Shown one piece after another: positions 1 through 8,394 of a stretch of 64,000 nt of DNA (the stretch's first letter is position 1; the number at the start of each line of letters is the position of its first letter). Source of the stretch: Streptomyces sp. A 4/2 (GTDB lineage Bacteria > Actinomycetota > Actinomycetes > Streptomycetales > Streptomycetaceae); contig NZ_CALNVW010000049.1 of assembly GCF_940670765.1 (NCBI RefSeq), positions 144,343 to 208,342 of the forward strand. Reading direction: 5' to 3'. A model generated the notes under the pieces. That model was not told the origin of the DNA. It did no database searches and saw only the letters and a list, made by a program, of their open reading frames with translations. Both the position numbers and the translations under genes were made by a program.

Positions 1-560
1 TGATGCGGCCCAAGCTGGTGCGCCGGCTCGTGGTCTCCTCGATGCCGCATCCACGGCGCTGGCGCTCGGCGATGCTGTCCGACTTCTCGCAGTCCCGCGC
101 GGGTTCGTACGTCTGGGGTTTCCAGCGCCCGTGGGTGCCCGAGCGTCAGCTCGTCGCCGACGACGCGGCGTTGGTGGGCCGACTGGTGTGCGAGTGGTCG
201 GGGCCCGCGCGTCCCGACGACAACGCGGTGGAGATGTACCGGCGGGCGATGTCGATCCCCTCGACGGCGCACTGCGCGATCGAGCCGTACCGCTGGATGG
301 TTCGGTCGCTGGCACGGCCGGACGGGATCCAGTTCAACCGCAGGATGAAACGTCCGGTGCGGGTACCGACGCTGCATCTGCACGGCTCGCTGGATCCGGT
401 GATGCGTACCCGCAGTGCGGCGGGGTCGGGGCAGTACGTCGAAGCGCCGTACCGCTGGCGGCTGTTCGACGGCCTGGGGCACTTCCCGCAGGAGGAGGAC
501 CCGGTGGCGTTCTCCACAGAACTCATCAACTGGTTGAAGGACCCCGAACCCGACCGGTGA
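1..560 (+). CDS. alpha/beta hydrolase, C-terminal part (cut by window edge)
   Basis: The frame is open from the first bases, so the true start lies upstream and about 185 residues are visible. The visible part carries the end of an alpha/beta hydrolase fold: a strand followed by HGSLDPVM, where the Asp fits the acid of the catalytic triad, and GLGHFPQEED near the C-terminus, where the His fits the catalytic base. The nucleophile elbow must lie in the missing N-terminal part. Substrate cannot be told; esterase, epoxide hydrolase and haloperoxidase-like members share this architecture. The stop codon sits in the first unit of a 24-bp tandem duplication. Confidence 0.85.
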   Translation, partial: MRPKLVRRLVVSSMPHPRRWRSAMLSDFSQSRAGSYVWGFQRPWVPERQLVADDAALVGRLVCEWSGPARPDDNAVEMYRRAMSIPSTAHCAIEPYRWMVRSLARPDGIQFNRRMKRPVRVPTLHLHGSLDPVMRTRSAAGSGQYVEAPYRWRLFDGLGHFPQEEDPVAFSTELINWLKDPEPDR

Positions 561-599
561 GCCCGGTTCCGGCGTGACCGGTGAGCCCCGTTCCGGCAT
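552..599. repeat. 24-bp tandem duplication over a stop codon
   Basis: Two adjacent 24-bp units (552-575 and 576-599) are identical except for two bases. The unit begins GACCGGTGAGCC and the TGA of unit one is the stop codon of the hydrolase. The second unit lies just downstream and is untranslated in that frame. Confidence 0.7.
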
Positions 600-714
600 G
601 TCCGGTGGCCGGACGGGAACGCCTGTCCTACGAACAGCCAAATGCCTGGCGCATAGGCCAATTGGCCCCATGGGACGCGATTACCGACCATGAGGCACGG
701 GCAAACGTGGGGGT

Positions 715-894
715 ATGGGCTGGACGCACGACTACGGTGACGCAGCAAGCAACCGCCGCTCGGCCACGGGCCTGAGCACCTACGAGAGGGACGGCACCCC
801 CGACCGCGAGCATGATCCCCGCCTCGGCATTCCGCGTATCCTCCGCCGTCGGGCCCGCTGGGTCTCCGCGCGGCTCCGCCATTCCCGGCCGTGA
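715..894 (+). CDS. small basic protein, 59 aa, unknown
   Basis: An ATG-started frame of 59 residues lies in the gap between the hydrolase and the convergent GH4 gene. It starts MGWTHDYGDA and ends in an Arg-rich tail (RILRRRARWV). Third codon positions are mostly G or C, as in real genes of this genome, and a G-rich stretch (GGGGG) directly precedes the start, although closer than an ideal ribosome site. A 12-bp palindrome, GGCCAATTGGCC, lies 48 bp upstream at 656-667. The frame overlaps no annotated gene. I do not recognise a family; it could be a chance frame. Confidence 0.4.
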   Translation: MGWTHDYGDAASNRRSATGLSTYERDGTPDREHDPRLGIPRILRRRARWVSARLRHSRP

Positions 895-916
895 TTGACC
901 GGACCGGCTCCGAGGC

Positions 917-2272
917 TCAGCGCCCCGTGAGGTAGCCGAGGCCCGGGTGCACACCCCGGTAGCCGTCGAGCAGTCTCCTCGCGACATTCACGGAATCGAC
1001 CAGCGGATGCAGGGCGAACGCCCGCACCGCCGCCCGCGTCGACCCGCTCTCCGCCGCTTCCAGTACGCAGCGCTCGACTGCCTTCACGGCGGTCACCAGA
1101 CCGGCCTCGTGGCCGGTCAGCTGCGATACGGGCAGCGGGTGCGGACCGTCCGCGTCGACCCGGCACGGGACCTCGATGACGGCCGTTCCGTCGAGCACGC
1201 CGAGCGTGCCCGCGTTGGGCACATTGAGGATGAGCGTGGTGCTCTCGCTCCGCGCGATGGCCCGCATCAGGGCCAGCGCGACATTCTCGTACCCGCCGGA
1301 CTCCAGGTCGTCCGCGGCCCGTTCGCCGGCACCCGCCGCCTCGCGGTTCTCCGCCATGTACGTGGCTTCGCGCTCGGCGCGGGTACGGTCCCAGGCCGCC
1401 AGGGCGGGCGTCGCGGGATGCGCCATCTCGTCGTAGAACCGCGCCTGCTGGTCGCGGAGGAAGGCGCCGCGGGTCTGCTCGGCCTGCTGGTACGCGGCGA
1501 CCGTCTCGCGGTTGAAGTAGTAGTAGTGCAGGTATTCGTTGGGGACGGACCGGATCGAACGCAGCCAGTCCGCGCCGAAGAGCCTGCCCTCCTCGAAGGA
1601 GGTCAGCAGCCGCTCGTCGTCGAAGAGTCCGGGCAGCAGGTCCTGCTCGCCGACGTACAGACCGCGCAGCCAGCCCAGGTGGTTCAGCCCCACGTAGTCG
1701 AACCGCGCCAGGTCGGGGTCCGCGCCGAGGGTCCGGGCGACCCGGCGGCCGAGTCCGACCGGCGAGTCGCAGATGCCGATGACCCGGCGGCCGAGATGGG
1801 CCGCCATCGCCTCGGTGACCAGTCCGGCCGGGTTGGTGAAGTTGATGACCCAGGCTTCGGGCGCGATCCGGGCCACCCGCCGGGCGATGTCGACGGCGAC
1901 CGGGACCGTACGCAGTCCGTACGCGATGCCGCCCGCACCCACGGTCTCCTGGCCCAGCACGCCCTCGGCCAGCGCCACCCGTTCGTCGGCCGCCCGGCCC
2001 GCGAGCCCGCCGACCCGGATCGCCGAGAACACGAAGTCGGCCCCGCGCAGCGCCTCGTCGAGGTCGGTGGTGGTACGGACCTCCGGCGCGTCCGGCACAC
2101 CCGCCGCCTGGTCGGCGAGGACCCGCGCGACGGCGGTCAGCCGGGCCGGGTCCAAGTCGTGCAGGGTGACCCCGGTGACCCGGCCGGGGGCGTGGTCGCG
2201 CAGCAGCGCGCCGTACACGAGCGGTACGCGGAATCCGCCGCCGCCGAGAATCGTGAGCCTCACAGCGCGCAT
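917..2272 (-). CDS. glycoside hydrolase family 4, 6-phospho-beta-glucosidase-like
   Basis: This 451-residue protein has the usual length of GH4 enzymes, which split phospho-glycosides by an NAD- and Mn-dependent redox mechanism. The N-terminus is a Rossmann strand with a GGGGFRVP dinucleotide loop. The family metal-site features are visible: ICDSPVGL with the metal-binding Cys, GLNHLGW with the metal-binding His, and the conserved NPAGLVTEA segment. The C-terminal region (HPLVDSVNVARRLLDGY) is also typical. The start overlaps the end of the upstream protease gene by 13 bp, so the two are probably translated from one message. No PTS or sugar ABC transporter lies next to it, so the natural substrate is open. 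Confidence 0.92.
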   Translation of the reverse strand: MRAVRLTILGGGGFRVPLVYGALLRDHAPGRVTGVTLHDLDPARLTAVARVLADQAAGVPDAPEVRTTTDLDEALRGADFVFSAIRVGGLAGRAADERVALAEGVLGQETVGAGGIAYGLRTVPVAVDIARRVARIAPEAWVINFTNPAGLVTEAMAAHLGRRVIGICDSPVGLGRRVARTLGADPDLARFDYVGLNHLGWLRGLYVGEQDLLPGLFDDERLLTSFEEGRLFGADWLRSIRSVPNEYLHYYYFNRETVAAYQQAEQTRGAFLRDQQARFYDEMAHPATPALAAWDRTRAEREATYMAENREAAGAGERAADDLESGGYENVALALMRAIARSESTTLILNVPNAGTLGVLDGTAVIEVPCRVDADGPHPLPVSQLTGHEAGLVTAVKAVERCVLEAAESGSTRAAVRAFALHPLVDSVNVARRLLDGYRGVHPGLGYLTGR

Positions 2273-3465
2273 CCCTGGGTGTCGACCTGCTGGTTGGCGC
2301 TGAGCCCCTTGGCGATGTCCTGACGGATCTCGTCGGCCGAGAGCGCGTAGCCGGTGTTGCTGTCGTCGAGCGATTTCGCGAAGACCACGCCGTACACCTT
2401 GCCGTTCGGGGTCAGCAGCGGGCCGCCGGAGTTGCCCTGGCGGACCGTCGTGTAGAGGGAGTAGACATCGCGGGTGACCTTCCCGCGGTGGTAGATGTCC
2501 GGGCCGTTGGCGTTGATCCGGCCGCGGACCCGGGCGGAGCGGACGTCGTACGCACCGTTCTCGGGGAAGCCCGCGACGATCGCGCTGTCACCGCTGTGCG
2601 CGGCCTGGTCGGTGCCGGTGAACGTGAGCGCGGGCGCCCTCAGGTCCGGCACGTCCAGTACGGCGATGTCACGCGACCAGTCGTAGAGCACGACCTTCGC
2701 GTCGTACAGCTTGCCCTCGCCGCCGATCTGCACGGTCGGCTCGGTGACACCGCCGACCACATGGGCGTTGGTCATCACCCTGCGGTTGCCGAAGACGAAG
2801 CCCGAGCCCTCCAGGACCTTGCTGCATCCCGTCGCCGTGCCGACGACCTTGACGATCGACTTCTTGGCGCGCTCCACGACCGGACTGTCGGCGAGCGCCG
2901 GGTCGGGCGGCTTGACCTCGGTGATCGGCTCGTTGGCGAACGGGCTGAAGACCTGCGGGAAGCCGTTCTGGGCGAGCGCCGAGGTGAAGTCGGCGAACCA
3001 GGTGCCGGCCTGGTCCGGCATCACCCGGGACACCCCGAGGAGCACCTTGGAGGTGCGGACCTCCTTGCCGAGGGTGGGCAGTGTCGTACCGGCGAGGGCC
3101 GATCCGATCAGCCAGGCCACCAGCAGCATGGCCAGTACGTTGACCAGTGCGCCGCCGGTGGCGTCGAGGGCACGCGCCGGTGACCAGGTGATGAAGCGGC
3201 GGAGTCTGTTGCCGAGATGGGTGGTGAAGGCCTGGCCGACCGAGGCGCACACGATCACGATGACGACCGCGACGACGGTGGCGCCCGTGGACACCTCGGA
3301 CTTGTCGGTGACCCGGTCCCAGATCAGCGGAAGCACGTAGACGGCGACGACACCACCGCCGATGAAACCGGTCACGGACAGGATGCCGACGACGAAACCC
3401 TGGCGGTAGCCGATGACCGCGAACCACACAGCGGCCAGCAGCAGCAGGATGTCCAGCACGTTCAC
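2260..3465 (-). CDS. MarP-type membrane-bound serine protease (CvpA domain + trypsin domain)
   Basis: The protein is 401 residues, the same class and nearly the length of mycobacterial MarP, a periplasmic protease needed for acid and oxidative stress tolerance. Residues 1-125 hold four hydrophobic helices of the CvpA/colicin V production type. The rest is a secreted chymotrypsin-fold domain with a complete triad: His235 in TNAHVVGG, Asp266 in RDIAVLD and Ser346 in QGNSGGPL. Cys214 and Cys399 match the pair that forms the redox-sensitive disulfide in MarP. GTG start; its stop overlaps the GH4 start by 13 bp. An open frame runs through the 138-bp gap from the Nudix gene upstream, suggesting co-transcription. 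Confidence 0.93.
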   Translation of the reverse strand: MNVLDILLLLAAVWFAVIGYRQGFVVGILSVTGFIGGGVVAVYVLPLIWDRVTDKSEVSTGATVVAVVIVIVCASVGQAFTTHLGNRLRRFITWSPARALDATGGALVNVLAMLLVAWLIGSALAGTTLPTLGKEVRTSKVLLGVSRVMPDQAGTWFADFTSALAQNGFPQVFSPFANEPITEVKPPDPALADSPVVERAKKSIVKVVGTATGCSKVLEGSGFVFGNRRVMTNAHVVGGVTEPTVQIGGEGKLYDAKVVLYDWSRDIAVLDVPDLRAPALTFTGTDQAAHSGDSAIVAGFPENGAYDVRSARVRGRINANGPDIYHRGKVTRDVYSLYTTVRQGNSGGPLLTPNGKVYGVVFAKSLDDSNTGYALSADEIRQDIAKGLSANQQVDTQGCAL

Positions 3466-3552
3466 CGTCGGGAGCCTCGCATTTCGTTGCCGGTCACGGC
3501 CCTCCGGCCGGTGGTCCGGCCGCTCGGGGGGTCGCTGCGGATCGCAGCGTCG

Positions 3553-3594
3553 CCCGAGTGGCCCAGTACGGCGCCCAAGTGGCCCAGTACGTCG
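3553..3594. repeat. 21-bp tandem direct repeat between nudix and protease genes
   Basis: Two 21-bp units (3553-3573, 3574-3594) differ at two positions and share the core AGTGGCCCAGTACG. They lie between the Nudix stop and the protease start. The period is a multiple of three, and the minus-strand frame across it stays open and ends in a TGA overlapping the protease GTG, so it could be a short translated coupler or a degraded C-terminal extension. Confidence 0.6.
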
Positions 3595-3603
3595 GCCAGC
3601 CTG

Positions 3604-4314
3604 TCATGCGCGCCAGTCGAGCGGGACCTGCTTCGTGCGGTCCCACGACCGCTCCCAGCCCGCGAAGTGCAGAATTCTGTCGATCACTCCTGCGGTGAAA
3701 CCCCAGACCAGAGCGGATTCGACCAGGAACGCGGGGCCCCGGTGGCCGCTCGGGTGGACCGTCGTGAACCGGTTGGCGGGGTCAGTGAGATCGGCCACCG
3801 GAACCGTGAAGACCCGGGCGGTCTCCCCGCTGTCCACCGCCCGTACCGGACTGGGCTCGCGCCACCAGCCGAGGACGGGCGTCACGACGAACGCGCTCAC
3901 CGGGATGTAGAGCCGGGGCAGCACACCGAAGAGCTGCACACCCGCGGGGTCGAGCCCGGTCTCCTCCTCGGCCTCGCGCAGCGCCGCCCGCAGGGGACCC
4001 GTCGTCTGCGGATCGCCGTCCCCGGGGTCCAGGGAGCCGCCCGGGAAGGACGGCTGTCCCGCGTGCGAACGCAGACTGGTCGCCCGCTCCATCAGCAGCA
4101 GCTCGGGCCCGGAGCTGCCCTCGCCGAAGAGGATCAGCACGGCGGACTGCCGCCCGCTGCCGCTCTCCGGGGGCAGGAAACTGCTGAGCTGCTCGGGCCG
4201 CACCGTCCCGGCCGCCCGTGCCACGGGCGCCAGCCATCCGGGCAGCCCGCTGTCCGTCACGGCGACCGGGCCCTCCTGGGCCCGGCCGGTGTGGGTCTCT
4301 CCCGCGCGCGTCAT
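3604..4314 (-). CDS. Nudix hydrolase, CoA pyrophosphatase type
   Basis: The Nudix box is complete, running from GGSLDPGD to LREAEEETGLDP, with the REAEEETG core that binds the metal ions. The extended region ahead of the box (LLMERATSLRSHAGQPSFPG) is the signature of the NudL/YeaB CoA pyrophosphatase subfamily, which cuts CoA or acyl-CoA to phosphopantetheine and 3',5'-ADP. I placed the start at the ATG giving MTRAGETHTG, preceded by GGGGG; a GTG six bases and a TTG 21 bases further upstream are alternatives, giving a protein of 236-243 residues. Endonuclease III lies directly upstream in the same direction with about 55 bp between. Confidence 0.9.
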   Translation of the reverse strand: MTRAGETHTGRAQEGPVAVTDSGLPGWLAPVARAAGTVRPEQLSSFLPPESGSGRQSAVLILFGEGSSGPELLLMERATSLRSHAGQPSFPGGSLDPGDGDPQTTGPLRAALREAEEETGLDPAGVQLFGVLPRLYIPVSAFVVTPVLGWWREPSPVRAVDSGETARVFTVPVADLTDPANRFTTVHPSGHRGPAFLVESALVWGFTAGVIDRILHFAGWERSWDRTKQVPLDWRA

Positions 4315-4369
4315 CGGCACCCCCGCTTCTCCCAACGACCGCGGCCGGTCTGATCGTTCCGCCCTGCTG

Positions 4370-5413
4370 TCACCCGGCCCCCATCGGAGGAGCGGGCTGC
4401 CCCGGGTAGTCCGCCGGGGGCTTCAGCCGCTGGCCGGGCCGCCCGCCCTTCTCGTACTTCAGGAGCTTCTGCGCCTTCTCCGGGTCGGTCTCGCCCTCGC
4501 CGTACGACGGGCAGAGCGGGGCGATCGGGCAGGCTCCGCAGGCCGGTTTGCGGGCGTGGCAGATGCGGCGGCCGTGGAAGACGACCCGGTGCGAGAGCAT
4601 CGTCCAGTCGCTCTTGGGGAAGAGCGCGCAGACCTCCGCCTCGACCTTCACCGGGTCCTCCTGCTCCGTCCACTTCCAGCGGCGCACCAGTCGGCCGAAG
4701 TGGGTGTCCACAGTGATGCCAGGAACCCCAAAAGCGTTACCAAGTACGACATTTGCCGTCTTCCGCCCGACGCCGGGCAGCTTCACGAGATCCTCTATCC
4801 GGCCCGGCACCTCACCGCCGAAGTCGTCCCGGAGGGCGGCGGAGAGCCCGAGGACCGATCTGGCCTTGGCCCGGAAGAACCCGGTCGGCCGCAGGATCTG
4901 CTCCAGCTCCTCGGGGTCCGCAGCCGCCATGTCCTCGGGGGTCGGGTACTTCGCGAAGAGGGCAGGGGTCGTCTGATTGACGCGCAGGTCGGTGGTCTGG
5001 GCGGAGAGGACCGTGGCGACGAGCAGCTCGAACGGGTTCTCGAAGTCGAGCTCGGGGTGGGCGTACGGGTAGACCTCGGCCAGCTCCCGGTTGATCCGGC
5101 GCGCCCGGCGGACCAGGGCGGCGTGCGACTCCGGCCTGGGGATCTTGACGGGTTTCACGGACGCGGCCGGCTTGGCGGACGCCGTCGGCGGCTTGGCGGG
5201 CACGGTCGCCTTCTTGGGTCTGTCGGGCGCGGTCGCCTTCTTGGGCGCGGTCGCCTTCGCGGGTCCGTCGGGCGCGGTCGCGTCCTTCGCTGCGGGCTTC
5301 CTCGCCGCGGCCTTCTTCACTACAGCCCCCTTCACCGGTTTCGTCACTTTCGCGGCCTCTTTCGCCCGGGTGGGCGTCTGTTCGCCCACAGCTGAATCGT
5401 GACTCGCCGACAC
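4370..5413 (-). CDS. nth: endonuclease III with Lys/Ala/Pro-rich N-terminal tail
   Basis: Endonuclease III is a DNA glycosylase and AP lyase that removes oxidised pyrimidines. The helix-hairpin-helix LPGVGRKTANVVLG holds the catalytic Lys (218 in this numbering), the catalytic Asp is in VDTHFGR (236), and four cysteines in the spacing C-X6-C-X2-C-X5-C (285-301) form the 4Fe-4S loop. The enzyme core needs about 215 residues; the first 90 are a low-complexity tail of KKA, APK and KPAA steps resembling histone H1 tails, likely non-specific DNA contact. I prefer the GTG at 5413 because AAGGGGG lies eight bases before it; a GTG at 5458 would add 15 residues. Confidence 0.93.
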   Translation of the reverse strand: MSASHDSAVGEQTPTRAKEAAKVTKPVKGAVVKKAAARKPAAKDATAPDGPAKATAPKKATAPDRPKKATVPAKPPTASAKPAASVKPVKIPRPESHAALVRRARRINRELAEVYPYAHPELDFENPFELLVATVLSAQTTDLRVNQTTPALFAKYPTPEDMAAADPEELEQILRPTGFFRAKARSVLGLSAALRDDFGGEVPGRIEDLVKLPGVGRKTANVVLGNAFGVPGITVDTHFGRLVRRWKWTEQEDPVKVEAEVCALFPKSDWTMLSHRVVFHGRRICHARKPACGACPIAPLCPSYGEGETDPEKAQKLLKYEKGGRPGQRLKPPADYPGQPAPPMGAG

Positions 5414-5561
5414 CCGTTCAGCCCCCTTGTCCCGTGCTCTCACCGGCGATTTGGACACCCGGCCAGCCTAGAGCCCGGCACCGACATCCACCCCGGTCAC
5501 AGCCAATCACCAACCCAATCGGCCCCCTCCCGCACAAGCCTGGACCCCGGTGCGTCAAACT

Positions 5562-5575
5562 TGTGACTGATCACA
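5562..5575. promoter_or_regulatory. candidate Crp-binding site upstream of crp
   Basis: TGTGACTGATCACA is an inverted repeat (TGTGA, four-base centre, TCACA) that also reads GTG-N6-CAC, the core reported for streptomycete Crp. It lies 67 bp before the crp start codon, suggesting autoregulation. Assignment is by motif only. Confidence 0.55.
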
Positions 5576-5642
5576 CTGATTTACCCGTCCGGCATGATGG
5601 GGTCCAGCCGGTCCCCTGAGCAGGTCGACAAGGAGAGAACTC

Positions 5643-6317
5643 GTGGACGACGTTCTGCGGCGCGCCCCGCTCTTCGCGGCGCTCGATGACGAGCAGGCCG
5701 CTGAGCTGCGCGCCTCGATGAGTGAGGTGACGCTCGCCCGTGGCGACGCCCTCTTCCACGAGGGCGACCCCGGCGACCGCCTCTATGTGGTCACCGAGGG
5801 CAAGGTGAAGCTGCACCGCACCTCCCCCGACGGCCGCGAGAACATGCTGGCGGTGCTCGGCCCCGGCGAGCTCATCGGAGAGCTGTCCCTCTTCGACCCG
5901 GGCCCCCGTACGGCCACGGCGTCCGCGCTCACCGAGGTGAAGCTCCTCGGTCTGGGCCACGGCGACCTCCAGCCCTGGCTGAACGTCCGCCCCGAGGTGG
6001 CCACGGCCCTGCTGCGTGCCGTCGCCCGCCGCCTGCGCAAGACCAACGACCAGATGTCCGACCTGGTCTTCTCGGACGTACCCGGCCGGGTCGCCCGTGC
6101 GCTCCTCGACCTGTCGCGCCGCTTCGGTGTGCAGTCGGAGGAGGGCATCCACGTCGTCCACGACCTCACCCAGGAGGAGCTGGCCCAGCTGGTCGGCGCC
6201 TCCCGCGAGACGGTCAACAAGGCCCTGGCGGACTTCGCGGGACGCGGCTGGCTGCGCCTGGAGGCCCGTGCGGTGATCCTGCTGGACGTGGAGCGCCTCG
6301 CCAAGCGGTCCCGCTAG
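5643..6317 (+). CDS. crp: cAMP receptor protein family regulator Crp
   Basis: This 224-residue protein has an N-terminal cyclic-nucleotide-binding barrel (residues about 10-125) with the phosphate-binding cassette GELIGELSLFDPGPRTATA, and a C-terminal winged helix whose recognition helix is in QLVGASRETVNKALADF. It matches my memory of S. coelicolor Crp almost residue for residue; that protein controls germination, development and antibiotic production. GTG start with AAGGAGAG seven to eight bases ahead; the alternative downstream ATG would remove part of the barrel. Divergent from nth, with a candidate Crp site in the shared promoter region. Confidence 0.95.
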   Translation: MDDVLRRAPLFAALDDEQAAELRASMSEVTLARGDALFHEGDPGDRLYVVTEGKVKLHRTSPDGRENMLAVLGPGELIGELSLFDPGPRTATASALTEVKLLGLGHGDLQPWLNVRPEVATALLRAVARRLRKTNDQMSDLVFSDVPGRVARALLDLSRRFGVQSEEGIHVVHDLTQEELAQLVGASRETVNKALADFAGRGWLRLEARAVILLDVERLAKRSR

Positions 6318-6336
6318 CTCCTGCCCGTACAGCTGT

Positions 6337-6374
6337 GAAGGGGGCGTCCTGCCGGTCGGCGGGGCGCCCCCTTC
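6337..6374. terminator. bidirectional hairpin terminator
   Basis: GAAGGGGGCG (6337-6346) pairs with CGCCCCCTTC (6365-6374) around an 18-base loop, between the convergent crp and metallo-hydrolase genes. No long T run follows, as is common in this genus. Confidence 0.7.
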
Positions 6375-6380
6375 GCGTGC

Positions 6381-7211
6381 TCAGATCAGCCCGTGCTCCC
6401 GCAGGTACTCCAGCTGTGCCCGCACCGAGAGTTCCGCCGCGGGCCACAGTGAGCGGTCGACGTCCGCGTACACCTGCGCCACGACCTCCGGCGCCGTCGT
6501 GAGGCCGTTCTCGACGGCCGTCTCCACCTGGGCGAGCCGGTGGGCGCGGTGCGCGAGGTAGAAGTCGATGGCGCCCTGCGCGTCCTCCAGTACCGGCCCG
6601 TGGCCCGGCAGCACCGTCCGCACCCCGTCGTCCACCGTCAGCGAGCGCAGCCGCCGCAGCGAGTCCAGGTAGTCGCCGAGCCGCCCGTCCGGGTGCGCGA
6701 CCACGGTCGTACCGCGGCCGAGGACCGTGTCACCGGTCAGGACCGCCCGGTCGGCCGGGAGGTGGAAGCAGAGCGAGTCCGCGGTGTGGCCGGGCGTCGG
6801 TACGACCCACAGCTCCAGGCCGCCGGTGGTGATGACGTCCCCCGTGCCGAGCCCCTCGTCGCCGAGCCGCAGCGCGGGGTCCAGCGCCCGTACGTCCGTA
6901 CGCGTCAGCTCGGCGAACCGTGCCGCACCCTCGGCGTGGTCCGGGTGCCCGTGGGTCAGCAGGGTCAGCGCGACCCGCTTGCCCGAGCTCTCGGCGGCGG
7001 CGATCACGGCCCGCAGATGTACGTCGTCGAGCGGACCGGGGTCGATGACGACGGCCAGGTCCGAGTCCGGCTCGGAGACGATCCAGGTGTTCGTGCCGTC
7101 GAGGGTCATCGCGGAGGCGTTGGGCGCGAGGACGTTGACCGCGCGGGGAGTGGCCGGCCCGGACAGGACACCGCCCCTCGGCTGGCCGGGGAGGGCTGCT
7201 GCGTCGCTCAC
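6381..7211 (-). CDS. metallo-beta-lactamase-fold hydrolase
   Basis: The 276-residue protein carries the metal-binding signature HGHPDH (in LLTHGHPDHAEGA), followed by a second His in TPGHTADS, the bridging Asp in LTGDTVLG and a final His in PGHGPVLEDAQGAI. This set places it with glyoxalase II/LACTB2-like hydrolases of thioesters, phosphodiesters or RNA. The C-terminal helical tail (ELSVRAQLEYLREHG) is typical of the LACTB2-like group. GTG start. It lies about 108 bp downstream of a Nudix gene in the same direction, probably one operon with it, RidA and the DUF4177 protein, as I recall from other streptomycetes. Substrate is unknown. Confidence 0.88.
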   Translation of the reverse strand: MSDAAALPGQPRGGVLSGPATPRAVNVLAPNASAMTLDGTNTWIVSEPDSDLAVVIDPGPLDDVHLRAVIAAAESSGKRVALTLLTHGHPDHAEGAARFAELTRTDVRALDPALRLGDEGLGTGDVITTGGLELWVVPTPGHTADSLCFHLPADRAVLTGDTVLGRGTTVVAHPDGRLGDYLDSLRRLRSLTVDDGVRTVLPGHGPVLEDAQGAIDFYLAHRAHRLAQVETAVENGLTTAPEVVAQVYADVDRSLWPAAELSVRAQLEYLREHGLI

Positions 7212-7319
7212 GCGGGGGCTCCTGTCGTACGGGCCGTTGCCTTCGGCCGCCTTGCCGTCCGGGCTCCTGCTGCCGGGGTCCCGGCCGTCCCGGGGAATGT
7301 CGTCACGAGGACCGCGCCG

Positions 7320-8207
7320 TCACTGCGGGGCTCCCGACGCCGGCAGCCGGCGGGTGAACTCATCATGGCCCGGCCAGCTCAGCACCAGCTCACCGGCGTC
7401 CAGGCGCGCCCGCGCCAGTACCGGCGTGAGGTCCTGCGTGGCCGCGCCCGCCAGCGCCTCGGCCACGGTCGCGTACGGCTGCAGGGAGCGGAGGGTCGAG
7501 ATCGTCGGGGGCATCATCAGCAGCTCCCCCTTGTCGTACCGGCCGGCAGCCTCCGCGGGCCGGATCCACACCGTGCGGTCCGCCTCGGTGGAGGCGTTGC
7601 GCGTCCGCTGCCCGGCGGGCAGCGCGGCCACGAAGAACCAGGTGTCGTACCGCTTCGGCTCGAACTCCGGCGTGATCCAGCGCGCCCACGCGCCCAGCAG
7701 ATCGGAGCGCAGCACCAGCCCGCGGCGGTCCAGGAAGTCCGCGAAGGAGAGATCGCGGGCGACGAGCGCCGCGCGGTCGGCCTCCCAGTCGTCGCCGGAG
7801 AGGTCGCCGACCACGGTGGTGCCGGTCTCCCCGGCGAGGAGCACGCCCGCCTCCTCGTACGTCTCGCGGACGGCCGCGCAGACGATGGCCTGGGCCGAGG
7901 CCGCGTCGACCCCGAGCCGTGTGCCCCACTCCTCGCGGGCGGGCCCGGCCCAGCCGACCGGCCGGTCGTCGTCGCGGGGGTCCACGCCGCCGCCGGGGTA
8001 GGCGTAGGCGCCACCCGCGAAGGCCATGGAGGTACGTCTGCGGAGCATGTGCACGGCGGGGCGCCCGTCCGCCGCTGTGTCCGCCCGCCCGTCCCGCAGG
8101 AGCATGACGGTGGCGGCCCGGCGGGGTTCCACGGCGGTGAGCTCGCCGGATGCCAGGGCGCGGATGCGGTCGGGCCATTCCGGCGGGTACCACTGACCAT
8201 TGGACAT
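7320..8207 (-). CDS. Nudix hydrolase family protein
   Basis: A 295-residue protein of the long actinobacterial Nudix group. The box runs from AYPGGGVDPRD to AVRETYEEAGVLLAGE, with the catalytic RETYEEAG core. A large insertion sits between the glycine-rich start and the REUXEE helix, as in the NUDT19-like acyl-CoA diphosphatase relatives, so that substrate class is possible but not shown. ATG start giving MSNGQWYPPEWPDRIR. Same strand as the metallo-hydrolase downstream and RidA upstream. The 187-bp gap to RidA holds GC-rich inverted-repeat sequence but no gene that I can support. Confidence 0.85.
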   Translation of the reverse strand: MSNGQWYPPEWPDRIRALASGELTAVEPRRAATVMLLRDGRADTAADGRPAVHMLRRRTSMAFAGGAYAYPGGGVDPRDDDRPVGWAGPAREEWGTRLGVDAASAQAIVCAAVRETYEEAGVLLAGETGTTVVGDLSGDDWEADRAALVARDLSFADFLDRRGLVLRSDLLGAWARWITPEFEPKRYDTWFFVAALPAGQRTRNASTEADRTVWIRPAEAAGRYDKGELLMMPPTISTLRSLQPYATVAEALAGAATQDLTPVLARARLDAGELVLSWPGHDEFTRRLPASGAPQ

Positions 8208-8394
8208 GGGCGGAGGCTAGCCGCTCCCGCCGTGATGTTCGAGAGGGGCGCCGGACCGGGCCGCCCCGGAGAGCGTCAGGAAGGGCGGACGCCCGGAACC
8301 GTGCCCGTCGGGAAGAACGGGACGTCAGGAACGCCCGTCCGTCGGTCCCGTCGGAGAGTGCGGGACGGGGCGCCTGCCCCAGCCCCGCCCGCCC

